The notes under the pieces were generated by a model, which saw only the letters and a list, made by a program, of their open reading frames with translations, was not told the DNA's origin and ran no database searches. From Clostridia bacterium (lineage in GTDB: Bacteria > Bacillota > Clostridia > Oscillospirales > Acutalibacteraceae), in NCBI GenBank assembly GCA_900771085.1, contig CAAGMR010000016.1, positions 1-64,000 of the forward strand: a stretch of DNA of 64,000 bases, given 5' to 3'. The translations under genes were made by a program, and so were the position numbers. Of this stretch, positions 1 to 7,567 are shown piece by piece (position 1 is the first letter of the stretch; every line of letters starts with the position of its first letter).

Positions 1-1
1 A

Positions 2-562
2 AGACTTTATACTACAAGGATTTATCTCAACAAGCTTTCATGCGGAATAAACCCGCTCGATGATACAGATATTCCTGAGGACAGTTTTATTAACACGCTT
101 GAATTGTCTCGAGCTTTTTCGTTTGGGGCAGATGTTTTAAGTCAGATAATGGAACGCGGATGTGAGCTACCTCCGCCTACAACAAAAATGAAAATATATC
201 CGTTTGAGATATCTGAAGAGGAACGAACCAATATCGTTGTCTCAGAAGAGCCGGTTGGAATAAGTATTATATGTAAGAGAATTGCGGCTGTTCTGCCACC
301 TCGGACGAAGAATCTTGGTGTTAACACGATAACTTCCTGGTTGCTCTCCTTAGGCTTGCTTGAAATCGAAGACAGTGACGACGGCAGGAAAAACAAGGTT
401 GCCACAAAAGATGGCAGCCTCATAGGAATTACCAACCAGTCAGCCTTCTCTTCCGATGGCAGGGAATACACAAAAGTTCTTTACAACAAAGAAGCGCAGG
501 CTCTGATAATTGATAATCTTGAAGTCATCGAAGAGTTCAGAAAAGCGAATTACAGCAAATAA
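2..562 (+). CDS. Hypothetical protein, 5' end outside the window
   Basis: The frame is open from base 2 to a TAA at 560-562, so the gene starts to the left of the window and the TTG at 104 is not its start. About 186 residues are visible. Early on there is a 'GINPLDDTDIPEDS' stretch of the kind found in uncharacterised clostridial proteins ('conserved small-domain plus Pro/Glu/Asp' pattern). The rest is polar and soluble, with no membrane segment or signal peptide. I do not recognise a characterised family. It ends just before a strong terminator. Confidence 0.6.
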   Translation, partial: RLYTTRIYLNKLSCGINPLDDTDIPEDSFINTLELSRAFSFGADVLSQIMERGCELPPPTTKMKIYPFEISEEERTNIVVSEEPVGISIICKRIAAVLPPRTKNLGVNTITSWLLSLGLLEIEDSDDGRKNKVATKDGSLIGITNQSAFSSDGREYTKVLYNKEAQALIIDNLEVIEEFRKANYSK

Positions 563-565
563 AAA

Positions 566-590
566 AGCTCCGCTTTAAGCGGAGCTTTTA
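566..590. terminator. Bidirectional terminator
   Basis: Stem AGCTCCGC/GCGGAGCT with a TTTAA loop, flanked by A and T runs. It sits between the convergent ends of the left-edge gene and the PBP operon and can serve both. Confidence 0.85.
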
Positions 591-597
591 CTTTTTC

Positions 598-1965
598 TTA
601 TTTGCCTTCAGCCTGGCTCAGAGTGAGTGCCTTCTGCATGACGGTGTTTGCAATAGGGATTGCATTGGTAAGACCGTAGCCGCCGGAGTTCTCAAGAACT
701 ACGACAATGGCATATGGAAGGTCAGGTCTCTGAGAGTATCCTACAAACCATGTGTGAGGTGCGCCGTTTGATACCTGCGCTGTACCTGTCTTACCACACA
801 TCTGAAGGTTAGGAAATTTGCTGTCCTTGTAGTAGTTGGTAACGTTGGAACGGAGAAGGTCATCAAGCTGACGAGCTCTGTAAGAGGTTATGTACTTAAG
901 AGAACTCTTGCTGAAGTTCTGCTTCAGGATTGTAGGCTTTGGTGTTGTACCGTTACGGTTTGCGATTGCACCCATTACGGTGATCTCGTGGCAAGGGTTA
1001 ACCAGTGTGGTGTACTGGCCGATGCCTGCCCATGAACGGTCAATGGCATAAGCGTTTTTAAGGTCGATTGTACTTGCCTTGCACTTAATGCCGTCTACTT
1101 CAACATTGTCATTAAAGCCGAAGCTTTCGGCTGTTGACTGAAGTTCGTCATTTGAAAGTCTTTCACCGGCAACCTTTGCGAAAACAACGTTGCATGAACG
1201 GTTAAGACCCTGGGTAAATGTAACTGTGCCATGTGTGCTGTTACACTTAACCTTGCTGCCCTGAGGGTTGGTGTAGTAACCGCTGCAGTGGAAGGTATCG
1301 CTTTCGATGCCCGGACAGTTTTCAAGTGCGCTGGCAGTTGTGATTACCTTAAATGTGGAACCCGGTGTATAGCTGCCGCTGAAGAAACGGTTCATGTATA
1401 CGGCATCCCACTGTTCTTTTTCTGTGTCGATCTCCGGCTTGTTTTCCACGTCGTAAGTAGGACAGGAAACTGCACAGAGAATCTCACCTGTTTTATAGTT
1501 GTATACGCCGATTGTGCCCTGATAAGAACCCATTGCCTTCATCGCGGCAACAGAAAGGTCGGCATCAATTGAAAGCGTAATATCATGTGCTCTTGCTTCC
1601 TCGTCTGACATATAAAGTCCGTTGAGTCGGTTATAACCTGTAAGCTTTGACTTGAAGATTGTCTGAGCACCTGTGGAGATGTAACCTTCTGCGTCGCCGA
1701 CAACGTGGAGCGTAGCGAGACGGACGTCGCGGCTCTGGTTGTACGAACGCTTGCCGTTCGTAGTCTGTGCAAGAACCTTGCCGTTTCTGTCGTAAATTGC
1801 TCCCATGCCGGTAAGGTTACCCTGGGAATAAATATGCTGGTTATATGGCTGCATTACCCATTTTTTCGCATGAATGCCGAAGTTGGAGAAAAGAATCGCA
1901 AGTCCGACAATGAAAGCGATGGCCAAAACATAGAGGAGGCCTGTGCGTTTGTAAATTCTGTTCAT
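598..1965 (-). CDS. Class B penicillin-binding protein (PbpA/FtsI-type transpeptidase)
   Basis: A 455-residue peptidoglycan D,D-transpeptidase anchored by one N-terminal membrane helix (about residues 10-29), with the catalytic domain outside the cell. All three active-site motifs are present: STFK (203-206, nucleophile Ser), SCN (257-259) and KTGTA (392-396). It is shorter than FtsI or PBP2x and resembles the PbpA group that pairs with a SEDS glycosyltransferase. Its ATG overlaps the TGA of the upstream SEDS gene by 4 bp (ATGA), so the two are translationally coupled. Confidence 0.92.
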   Translation of the reverse strand: MNRIYKRTGLLYVLAIAFIVGLAILFSNFGIHAKKWVMQPYNQHIYSQGNLTGMGAIYDRNGKVLAQTTNGKRSYNQSRDVRLATLHVVGDAEGYISTGAQTIFKSKLTGYNRLNGLYMSDEEARAHDITLSIDADLSVAAMKAMGSYQGTIGVYNYKTGEILCAVSCPTYDVENKPEIDTEKEQWDAVYMNRFFSGSYTPGSTFKVITTASALENCPGIESDTFHCSGYYTNPQGSKVKCNSTHGTVTFTQGLNRSCNVVFAKVAGERLSNDELQSTAESFGFNDNVEVDGIKCKASTIDLKNAYAIDRSWAGIGQYTTLVNPCHEITVMGAIANRNGTTPKPTILKQNFSKSSLKYITSYRARQLDDLLRSNVTNYYKDSKFPNLQMCGKTGTAQVSNGAPHTWFVGYSQRPDLPYAIVVVLENSGGYGLTNAIPIANTVMQKALTLSQAEGK

Positions 1966-3179
1966 CGCTTACCTCCTGCCCATGTTCGGTTATCCGCCGC
2001 TTTTATGAATGCGAGAAGACCCCAGCAGGAGATGGTGCTGGAACCGCCGTGGCTGACGAACGGAAGTGTTACGCCGGTAAGCGGAAGAAGGTCTGTTACA
2101 CCGAAGATATTAAGCGCTGCCTGGAAAAGGAGAAGAGCGCCTGCGGAACAGCTGGCAATGGAATAAAAGGCACTGCGTGAACCCTTAACATTACGTACGC
2201 TGTGTATAAACATGAAAATGTAAAGAACTGCTACAAGCAATCCTATGAGAAGTCCCCATTCCTCGCAGACTACGCCGAATACAAGGTCGTCGAGGGCTGC
2301 GAAAATATTTCGCAGCTTACCATCGCCGATGCCCATACCCAGGGCACCGCCCGAAACGGAATAAGTAAGAACTCTTGTCTGCTGCATACCGTTGCCATAT
2401 GGGTCGTCCCAGATATGTCGGTACGTCGCGAATCGGTTCATTACGTAGTTCCGCTTGACTAAGACGACAAGAACCGCAGCCATGAGTGCGCCGAGGATAA
2501 CGAAGAGAAGAGTTCTGATATCACCGGATCTCATGAAGCCGAGAACTACGAATGTGAAGAAGAATATGAGAGCCGTACCAAGGTCTCTCATGAGGAAGAG
2601 AAGACCAATGCAGACTACGGCATAAACTGCATATTCGGTAATATGCTTTGTTGTCTGAATCTGTTCAAGTGTGGCTGCGCCGACAAAGATGAACATGATT
2701 TTTACAATTTCGGATGCCTGGAATGAAAGGCTGCCGATTTTAACCCAGTTATATGCACCGTTGTGGAAATCCGCAAAGATGAGACCGATGATGAGAAGAC
2801 CAATAGAGAATATTTCCATGAATCTTCGAAGCTTTATGGTTCGGTCTACATCATAAAGAGTCCAGAGAAGGACAAGGTAAACTGCAAAGCCGATAAGTAC
2901 GGCAAGGAACTGAGTTACAAGATAAGATGCTTTGCCGGTCGCCATGAGAGCAAGACTTATTCCGGTCAGGAAGAAGGCCGCGAACTCGATGGCAGGTGAG
3001 GATTTCTTCAGAACGATGGAAATCATTATTGAATAAATCCATTCGATGGCAATATATACAAGCATTACCAGAGCGGCGGCCATGTTTGTGCCGTCGGCGG
3101 TAAAGATTACCTGGGAAAATGAAAGGAGCTGGAATGCTGTGATAAGCAGCAATGTAGGTATCCAGCGGACGCCACCCAT
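1962..3179 (-). CDS. SEDS-family peptidoglycan glycosyltransferase (FtsW/RodA/SpoVE-like)
   Basis: A 405-residue polytopic membrane protein, about ten hydrophobic helices. The C-terminal 'LPLTGVTLPFVSHGGSST' stretch is the family signature. SEDS proteins polymerise lipid II glycan strands with a partner class B PBP, here the overlapping downstream gene. It lies 12 bp after the FHA-domain gene in a three-gene leftward operon. The sequence does not decide between elongation, division and sporulation roles. Confidence 0.93.
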   Translation of the reverse strand: MGGVRWIPTLLLITAFQLLSFSQVIFTADGTNMAAALVMLVYIAIEWIYSIMISIVLKKSSPAIEFAAFFLTGISLALMATGKASYLVTQFLAVLIGFAVYLVLLWTLYDVDRTIKLRRFMEIFSIGLLIIGLIFADFHNGAYNWVKIGSLSFQASEIVKIMFIFVGAATLEQIQTTKHITEYAVYAVVCIGLLFLMRDLGTALIFFFTFVVLGFMRSGDIRTLLFVILGALMAAVLVVLVKRNYVMNRFATYRHIWDDPYGNGMQQTRVLTYSVSGGALGMGIGDGKLRNIFAALDDLVFGVVCEEWGLLIGLLVAVLYIFMFIHSVRNVKGSRSAFYSIASCSAGALLLFQAALNIFGVTDLLPLTGVTLPFVSHGGSSTISCWGLLAFIKAADNRTWAGGKR

Positions 3180-3191
3180 AAGCGCACCTCC

Positions 3192-4019
3192 TTAGTAAGA
3201 ATTGTTGAAACGGAATGTGTATCCGCAGATTTCAATGATGTCACCGTCTCTGAGTGGAGTCGGTGTCTTAAGCGGCACGCTGTTGAGAAGTGTGCCTGCT
3301 GTTGAGTCGAGGTCTTCGACAATCCAGCGGTTATGAGCATTGAGGCTCAAAAGAGCGTGGTACCTTGAAACAGATGGACGGTCTATGTGGATCTTTGCTT
3401 CATCGGCACGTCCGATGAGCATTTCGGAAACATTATCAAGGCCGAAGATTTCTCCGGTTACACGATTTTCAAGGCTCTGACGGTATCTGGCCTGAGTTTT
3501 TGGCTGTTCAGGCTTTGCAACTACAGGTGCCGGAGCAGGAGCAGGTTTAGCTTTTGCTTTCGGCATAGGCTTTGCCTTGCGCTTAGGCTCTGCAGGCTGA
3601 TCGTATTCTCCCGGCAAGGACTCGTAGAAGCGGAAAACTGCATTGCCGAAAATGAGAGTGTCTCCATCTTCGAGAAGCTTTTTAACAATTACTCTGTCTT
3701 TGTTGACAAATGTACCGGTTTTTGAGTTTGTATCGAAAAGAATCCACTTACCGTGTCTTCTGGCGATGACTGCATGGAAACGGGATACCGTGTCGTAACC
3801 CAAAACGATGTCGCAGCTCTTTGAACGACCGATTGAAGTTTCGTAAGTTCTGAGAGCGAGTGTGTCGCCGTTGGACACATTAACAACATAGGCGATGACG
3901 CCGGTTTTCTTGTTTCCTCGAATGAGTACGTTGCCGATACCGGCAACAATTATCAAAGCCAGAACAGGTAACAGATAACGGCTGAGAGACGTTACTAAAA
4001 CAACTGACATGGTTGTCAC
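3192..4019 (-). CDS. Membrane-anchored protein with two FHA domains
   Basis: 275 residues: membrane segment at about 14-33, first FHA domain (GRS at 64-66, SRFH at 79-82), a Lys/Pro/Ala-rich linker (about 140-178), and a second FHA domain (GR at 203-204, SRYH at 218-221). FHA domains bind phosphothreonine, so this is likely an adaptor that recruits Ser/Thr-kinase-phosphorylated proteins to the wall machinery. The order FHA-SEDS-PBP mirrors the fhaB-rodA-pbpA order of Actinobacteria, though no kinase or phosphatase gene adjoins here. The preceding GAAAGGTGAC is the ribosome binding site. Confidence 0.85.
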   Translation of the reverse strand: MTTMSVVLVTSLSRYLLPVLALIIVAGIGNVLIRGNKKTGVIAYVVNVSNGDTLALRTYETSIGRSKSCDIVLGYDTVSRFHAVIARRHGKWILFDTNSKTGTFVNKDRVIVKKLLEDGDTLIFGNAVFRFYESLPGEYDQPAEPKRKAKPMPKAKAKPAPAPAPVVAKPEQPKTQARYRQSLENRVTGEIFGLDNVSEMLIGRADEAKIHIDRPSVSRYHALLSLNAHNRWIVEDLDSTAGTLLNSVPLKTPTPLRDGDIIEICGYTFRFNNSY

Positions 4020-4126
4020 CTTTCTCCTGATCTTTCATATTTATAATATGTAATAATATATACCTTGAAAATTATATATAACTTACATCTTTAAATCAAG
4101 AAAACAGGCTTTTTTGCCCTATTTGC

Positions 4127-4155
4127 TTGATTTTTAAAATTATATGGTCTACAAT
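4127..4155 (+). promoter_or_regulatory. Sigma-70-type promoter for the 66-aa membrane protein
   Basis: TTGATT, 17-bp spacer, TACAAT. Predicted start of transcription near 4162, about 65 bases before the ATG. Confidence 0.55.
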
Positions 4156-4178
4156 CAAATTAAATTTATATGGAAAAG

Positions 4179-4191
4179 TGAAACGTTTCCA
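4179..4191. promoter_or_regulatory. Palindrome resembling a LacI-family operator
   Basis: The perfect 10-bp palindrome GAAACGTTTC (4180-4189) has the central CG and AAACGTTT core typical of LacI/GalR-family operators. It lies about 18 bases downstream of the predicted transcription start, where a bound repressor would block elongation. No LacI-type regulator gene is in the window. Confidence 0.3.
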
Positions 4192-4228
4192 GTTCAATTG
4201 CATTTTTTAACTAAGAGGGGATAGTTTT

Positions 4229-4429
4229 ATGATTACAGCAACAGTTATCGGCATAGTAATGCTCGTAGTAGTTATCGTTATGATGCTTGGCCTTATGTCA
4301 GCAGTTATTTCAATTGCTCTCATGTACACAGGCCGCAGCAAGTCTTACGACAGAGCTGCAGCTAAGATTGACAGAGCAAACGCTGCTCCAAAGGCTAAGA
4401 AGGAAAAGAAAGTTAAGGAATCTAACTGA
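4229..4429 (+). CDS. Small single-span membrane protein with a basic tail
   Basis: 66 residues: one long hydrophobic helix (about 3-33), then a Lys/Ala-rich tail predicted to be cytoplasmic. The RBS AGAGGGGAT stands 9-10 bases before the ATG. It has its own promoter and a strong terminator, so it is a free-standing transcript. No known family recognised; codon use matches that of well-expressed neighbours. Confidence 0.7.
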   Translation: MITATVIGIVMLVVVIVMMLGLMSAVISIALMYTGRSKSYDRAAAKIDRANAAPKAKKEKKVKESN

Positions 4430-4455
4430 TCCTTTTGACTGACAACTGAAATCCG

Positions 4456-4487
4456 GGCCCGCTTGTTAACAAGCGGGCCTTATTTTT
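4456..4487 (+). terminator. Intrinsic terminator
   Basis: Stem GGCCCGCTT/AAGCGGGCC with a GTTAAC loop and the tail TTATTTTT. The YfbR-like gene begins immediately after. Confidence 0.85.
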
Positions 4488-4504
4488 CCCGAAAGGTGAA
4501 CCAT

Positions 4505-5086
4505 ATGAACAATGAATTCTATGCAATGATCTCTCGAATGAAGTACATTGATCGCTGGGCACTTATGCGTAACACCGAGTCCGAGTCACTCATGCAGCAT
4601 TCATACGAAGCTGCTGTGGTTGCTCATGCTCTTGCGGTGATTGGCAACAAACGCTTTAACATGGGCCTCGACGCAGACAGAGCAGCTGTTGTCGGAATGT
4701 TCCATGATGCCCCTGAAATTCTTACCGGCGATATGCCGACTCCGGTTAAGTACTACAACCCGATTATCCGAGATGCTTATAAAGATATAGAAAAAGATGC
4801 CGTAAATGAGCTTATCTGCATGCTGCCGGAGGACCTCAGAGATGAATATGAAGAGGTCTTTGAGACAAATGTTGATGATCCGGAACTTTTGAAAATCGTA
4901 AAAGCAGCAGATAAAATCTGCGCTCTCATCAAATGTATTGAAGAAGAAAAGGCCGGAAACACCGAGTTCAGAAAAGCCAAGGAAGCAACAGAGGCAGCAA
5001 TCCATGCCATGGATTGTCCTGCCGCAGAGGTTTTCCTCTCTGAGTTTATTCCACAATTCTCGTTAACACTTGACCAGCTCAGATAA
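4505..5086 (+). CDS. HD-domain 5'-deoxynucleotidase (YfbR-like)
   Basis: 193 residues of the HD metal-dependent phosphohydrolase superfamily. Motifs: RWALMRN near the N terminus, MQHSYE, FHDAPEILTGDMPTPVKY (the HD pair), and a later KAADK. This is the pattern of E. coli YfbR, which dephosphorylates deoxynucleoside 5'-monophosphates in the cytosol. ATG 4505 was chosen over the upstream TTG at 4463 because GAAAGGTGA is correctly spaced and the upstream codons run through the terminator stem. Confidence 0.8.
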   Translation: MNNEFYAMISRMKYIDRWALMRNTESESLMQHSYEAAVVAHALAVIGNKRFNMGLDADRAAVVGMFHDAPEILTGDMPTPVKYYNPIIRDAYKDIEKDAVNELICMLPEDLRDEYEEVFETNVDDPELLKIVKAADKICALIKCIEEEKAGNTEFRKAKEATEAAIHAMDCPAAEVFLSEFIPQFSLTLDQLR

Positions 5087-5095
5087 TTCGCAAAA

Positions 5096-5120
5096 ATTGC
5101 TTTATTTTTCAAAGCAATCT
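5096..5120 (+). terminator. Possible weak terminator
   Basis: Stem ATTGCTTT/AAAGCAAT with an ATTTTTC loop just after the HD-domain gene; the downstream T-run is poor. Confidence 0.4.
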
Positions 5121-5174
5121 TTGTATAATCGATATGGTGTATTGTAATTAAACTAAAAGGGAGGCGTACAGTAC

Positions 5175-5315
5175 ATGATTAACAAAGTTACAGAAGCTCT
5201 TTCTAAGGCAATCGTTGCTCTTGCAAACGCAATAGGACCTACTCTCAACAAGATTCTTGATCCTCTTTGGAAAAAGGCTGATAAGGATTATTACAGACAG
5301 GGTCGCAACATGTAA
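5175..5315 (+). CDS. 46-residue amphipathic small protein
   Basis: ATG at 5175, TAA at 5313-5315, preceded by a strong RBS AAGGGAGGCG. The first 20 residues (MINKVTEALSKAIVALANAI) form a likely amphipathic helix, then a GPT break, a second short helix with LDPLW, and a charged K/D/Y/R tail. A -10-like TATAAT lies about 50 bases upstream and hairpins follow. Hydrophobic spacing is compatible with a membrane-surface helix. No family recognised. It is easily missed by gene callers because of its size. Confidence 0.6.
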   Translation: MINKVTEALSKAIVALANAIGPTLNKILDPLWKKADKDYYRQGRNM

Positions 5316-5322
5316 TTTTGAC

Positions 5323-5347
5323 GTTTTGGGCGTGGTGGTTCCAAAAC
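5323..5347 (+). terminator. Possible terminator or stem-loop after the 46-aa gene
   Basis: GTTTTGG/CCAAAAC stem followed by AGTAATTTTTTTAC. Confidence 0.4.
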
Positions 5348-5385
5348 AGTAATTTTTTTACAATTAATTCGAATTAAAATAAAAG

Positions 5386-5414
5386 CCTGCATATTAATTT
5401 ATGCAGGTTTTTAT
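5386..5414 (+). terminator. Intrinsic terminator
   Basis: Stem CCTGCAT/ATGCAGG with an 8-nt loop and a T-rich tail, upstream of the TCS operon. Confidence 0.6.
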
Positions 5415-5438
5415 TTTTAGTTTAAGGTTTGTATGGTA

Positions 5439-5444
5439 TATAAT
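5439..5444 (+). promoter_or_regulatory. -10 element for the first TCS operon
   Basis: TATAAT within TATGGTATATAATC, about 30 bases before the response regulator ATG. No good -35 seen. Confidence 0.35.
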
Positions 5445-5474
5445 CGGCAGTAGAAGAAAATTCGGAGGGATAAA

Positions 5475-6152
5475 ATGAGACTCTTACTTGCAGAAGACGA
5501 AAAAATGCTCTCTGATGCACTGGTTACAGTGCTTCAGCACAATAATTATTCCGTAGATGCCGTTTACAACGGCCAGGATGCTCTTGATTATCTTGAAACA
5601 GGTGATTACGACGGTGCCATTCTTGACATAATGATGCCAAAAATGGATGGTCTTACCGTGCTCAGAAAAATCAGAGCAGAGGGTATGACTCTTCCTGTTA
5701 TCATGCTCACCGCCAAAGGCGAGATAGATGACAAGGTGGAGGGTCTCGACGCAGGTGCGGACGACTATCTTTCCAAACCATTCAATATGAAGGAACTCCT
5801 TGCAAGAATACGTTCCATGACCAGACGCCAGCCTGAACTTACAGGCTCTGTTCTTGAGTTCGGAGACTTAAAGCTTGGCCGTTCCGATTATGAGATGACC
5901 GGACCAAATGGCTCAACAAAGCTTGCAAACAAAGAGTTCCAGATGATGGAGATGCTTATCTCCAACCCGGGACAGGTTATTTCCACAGATCGTTTTCTTG
6001 AGAAAATCTGGGGTTATGACACCGAGTCCGAAGTAAACGTTGTATGGGTTTACATCTCCACACTCAGAAAGAAACTGGTTTCACTTGGTACAAGTGTTCA
6101 GATTAAAGCATCACGAGGAGTTGGCTACTCCCTGGAGGATTCCGAAAAATGA
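5475..6152 (+). CDS. OmpR/PhoB-family response regulator
   Basis: 225 residues. The receiver domain has acidic residues at 8-9, phosphoacceptor Asp51 (LDIMMPKMDG) and Lys in LSKPFN near 100. The C-terminal winged-helix effector contains LANKEFQMMEML and the RGVGYSL end typical of OmpR-type DNA-binding domains. RBS CGGAGGG. Overlaps the histidine kinase by 4 bp (ATGA). The target genes are not evident; the partner kinase is the next gene. Confidence 0.93.
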   Translation: MRLLLAEDEKMLSDALVTVLQHNNYSVDAVYNGQDALDYLETGDYDGAILDIMMPKMDGLTVLRKIRAEGMTLPVIMLTAKGEIDDKVEGLDAGADDYLSKPFNMKELLARIRSMTRRQPELTGSVLEFGDLKLGRSDYEMTGPNGSTKLANKEFQMMEMLISNPGQVISTDRFLEKIWGYDTESEVNVVWVYISTLRKKLVSLGTSVQIKASRGVGYSLEDSEK

Positions 6153-7492
6153 TTGAACAAATCAGACGAAGATTCATAGCCGTTACCATGGCTGCTGTCC
6201 TGATTGCTCTTGCACTGATAATGGGTCTTATTAACCGATTCTCATACTTCAGCAATACGGCCAACGCAGACCTGGTTCTGACTTTGATTGCGTCAAACAA
6301 TGGCAAACTTCCGGACAGCATACCGGATTCTTACAAGGGCATACTTGACGATTACAAGGTTGAGACTGCCACCAGTATAATGGATGGCTTCAACACCCGG
6401 GGAAAGCAGCGCGCTTTTTCCAGCATGACCGACGAGACCTTAAGCAAGGTGCGTTATTTTACGGTATCCGTCAACAAATCCGGAACGATAGTCGGAATGG
6501 ATACCGCAAACATGGTAAAGGTAGACTCGGACCGAGCAGTAAGTATTGTTCAGAGTCTTATGGCTACAACAGATAAAGATCACGGTTATTACGTGCCATA
6601 CAGATATCTGGTAAAAGATACAATGACCGGTTCCATGTACATCTTCCTTGATTGCACAAGCGAACTTATGAGTATGTTCTACCTCATAATTTTCAGCATT
6701 TTTATTTCGGTTGCCGCTCTTATTCTTGTATTTTTACTGGTACTTCTGCTTTCAAAGAGAGCGGTAAGACCAATAGAAGAAACCTACAACAAGCAGAAAC
6801 AGTTCATAACCAATGCCGGCCACGAGCTGAAGACACCGCTTGCCATCATCAGTTCCTGCACAGATGTAATTGAGATGGAAAACGGCGAAAGCAAATGGAC
6901 TGAAGGAATACATGAACAGGTAGGCCGTCTTACGACGATGACGGCCGAGCTTGTAACTCTTGCAAAGATGCAGGAGTCAACCACAAAGCTCGAAAAAACA
7001 GCAATCAATGTATCAAAGCTTGCGACAGATACATTTGCTCCGTTTTCTCTTCTTGCAGAAGAGAAAGGCTTTACCATGAATATCTCGGTTATGCCGGATC
7101 TTTACATGTACGCCAATAAGCAGATGCTTGAGCAGCTCTGCTCGATTCTTGCGGATAATGCGATAAAATATGCGACTCCGGGTTCAGAAATCAGACTTGG
7201 TGTAAGACGCAAGGGACGCAAGATTATTGTTTATAGCGATAACGCTTCAGAAGGAATAGCAAAGGGTTCACACAAGGAATTCTTTGACAGGTTCTATAGA
7301 GGAGATCAGTCACATAGCAGCGAGAAAAAGGGCTATGGAATTGGACTTTCCACCGCCTACACTATCGTCGATGCGCATGGCGGAAAGATATCGGCACTTT
7401 CAGAAGAAGAAAACCGACTTCAGATCACTGCAGTATTTCCGGAAAAAAGAATACGTCCGGACTACAGTGCCGACTATGTTAATGTCGAATAA
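6149..7492 (+). CDS. Sensor histidine kinase, partner of the preceding regulator
   Basis: 447 residues: membrane helix at about 10-29, an extracytoplasmic sensor region (about 30-172), second membrane helix (about 176-202), HisKA with the H-box at His225 (GHELKTPL), an N-box DNAIKYA, and a G-box GYGIGLS. The sensor region shows no recognised ligand fold. Both halves of the system are co-transcribed and translationally coupled. Confidence 0.93.
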   Translation: MIEQIRRRFIAVTMAAVLIALALIMGLINRFSYFSNTANADLVLTLIASNNGKLPDSIPDSYKGILDDYKVETATSIMDGFNTRGKQRAFSSMTDETLSKVRYFTVSVNKSGTIVGMDTANMVKVDSDRAVSIVQSLMATTDKDHGYYVPYRYLVKDTMTGSMYIFLDCTSELMSMFYLIIFSIFISVAALILVFLLVLLLSKRAVRPIEETYNKQKQFITNAGHELKTPLAIISSCTDVIEMENGESKWTEGIHEQVGRLTTMTAELVTLAKMQESTTKLEKTAINVSKLATDTFAPFSLLAEEKGFTMNISVMPDLYMYANKQMLEQLCSILADNAIKYATPGSEIRLGVRRKGRKIIVYSDNASEGIAKGSHKEFFDRFYRGDQSHSSEKKGYGIGLSTAYTIVDAHGGKISALSEEENRLQITAVFPEKRIRPDYSADYVNVE

Positions 7493-7499
7493 TTGCAAC

Positions 7500-7527
7500 A
7501 AAACCCCTCCAAAGCGAGGGGTTTTAT
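7500..7527 (+). terminator. Intrinsic terminator
   Basis: AAAACCCCTC/GAGGGGTTTT stem after the kinase gene. Confidence 0.8.
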
Positions 7528-7567
7528 GTTATTATGATGGATAGATTTGTAATAGATGGAGGCTCTG

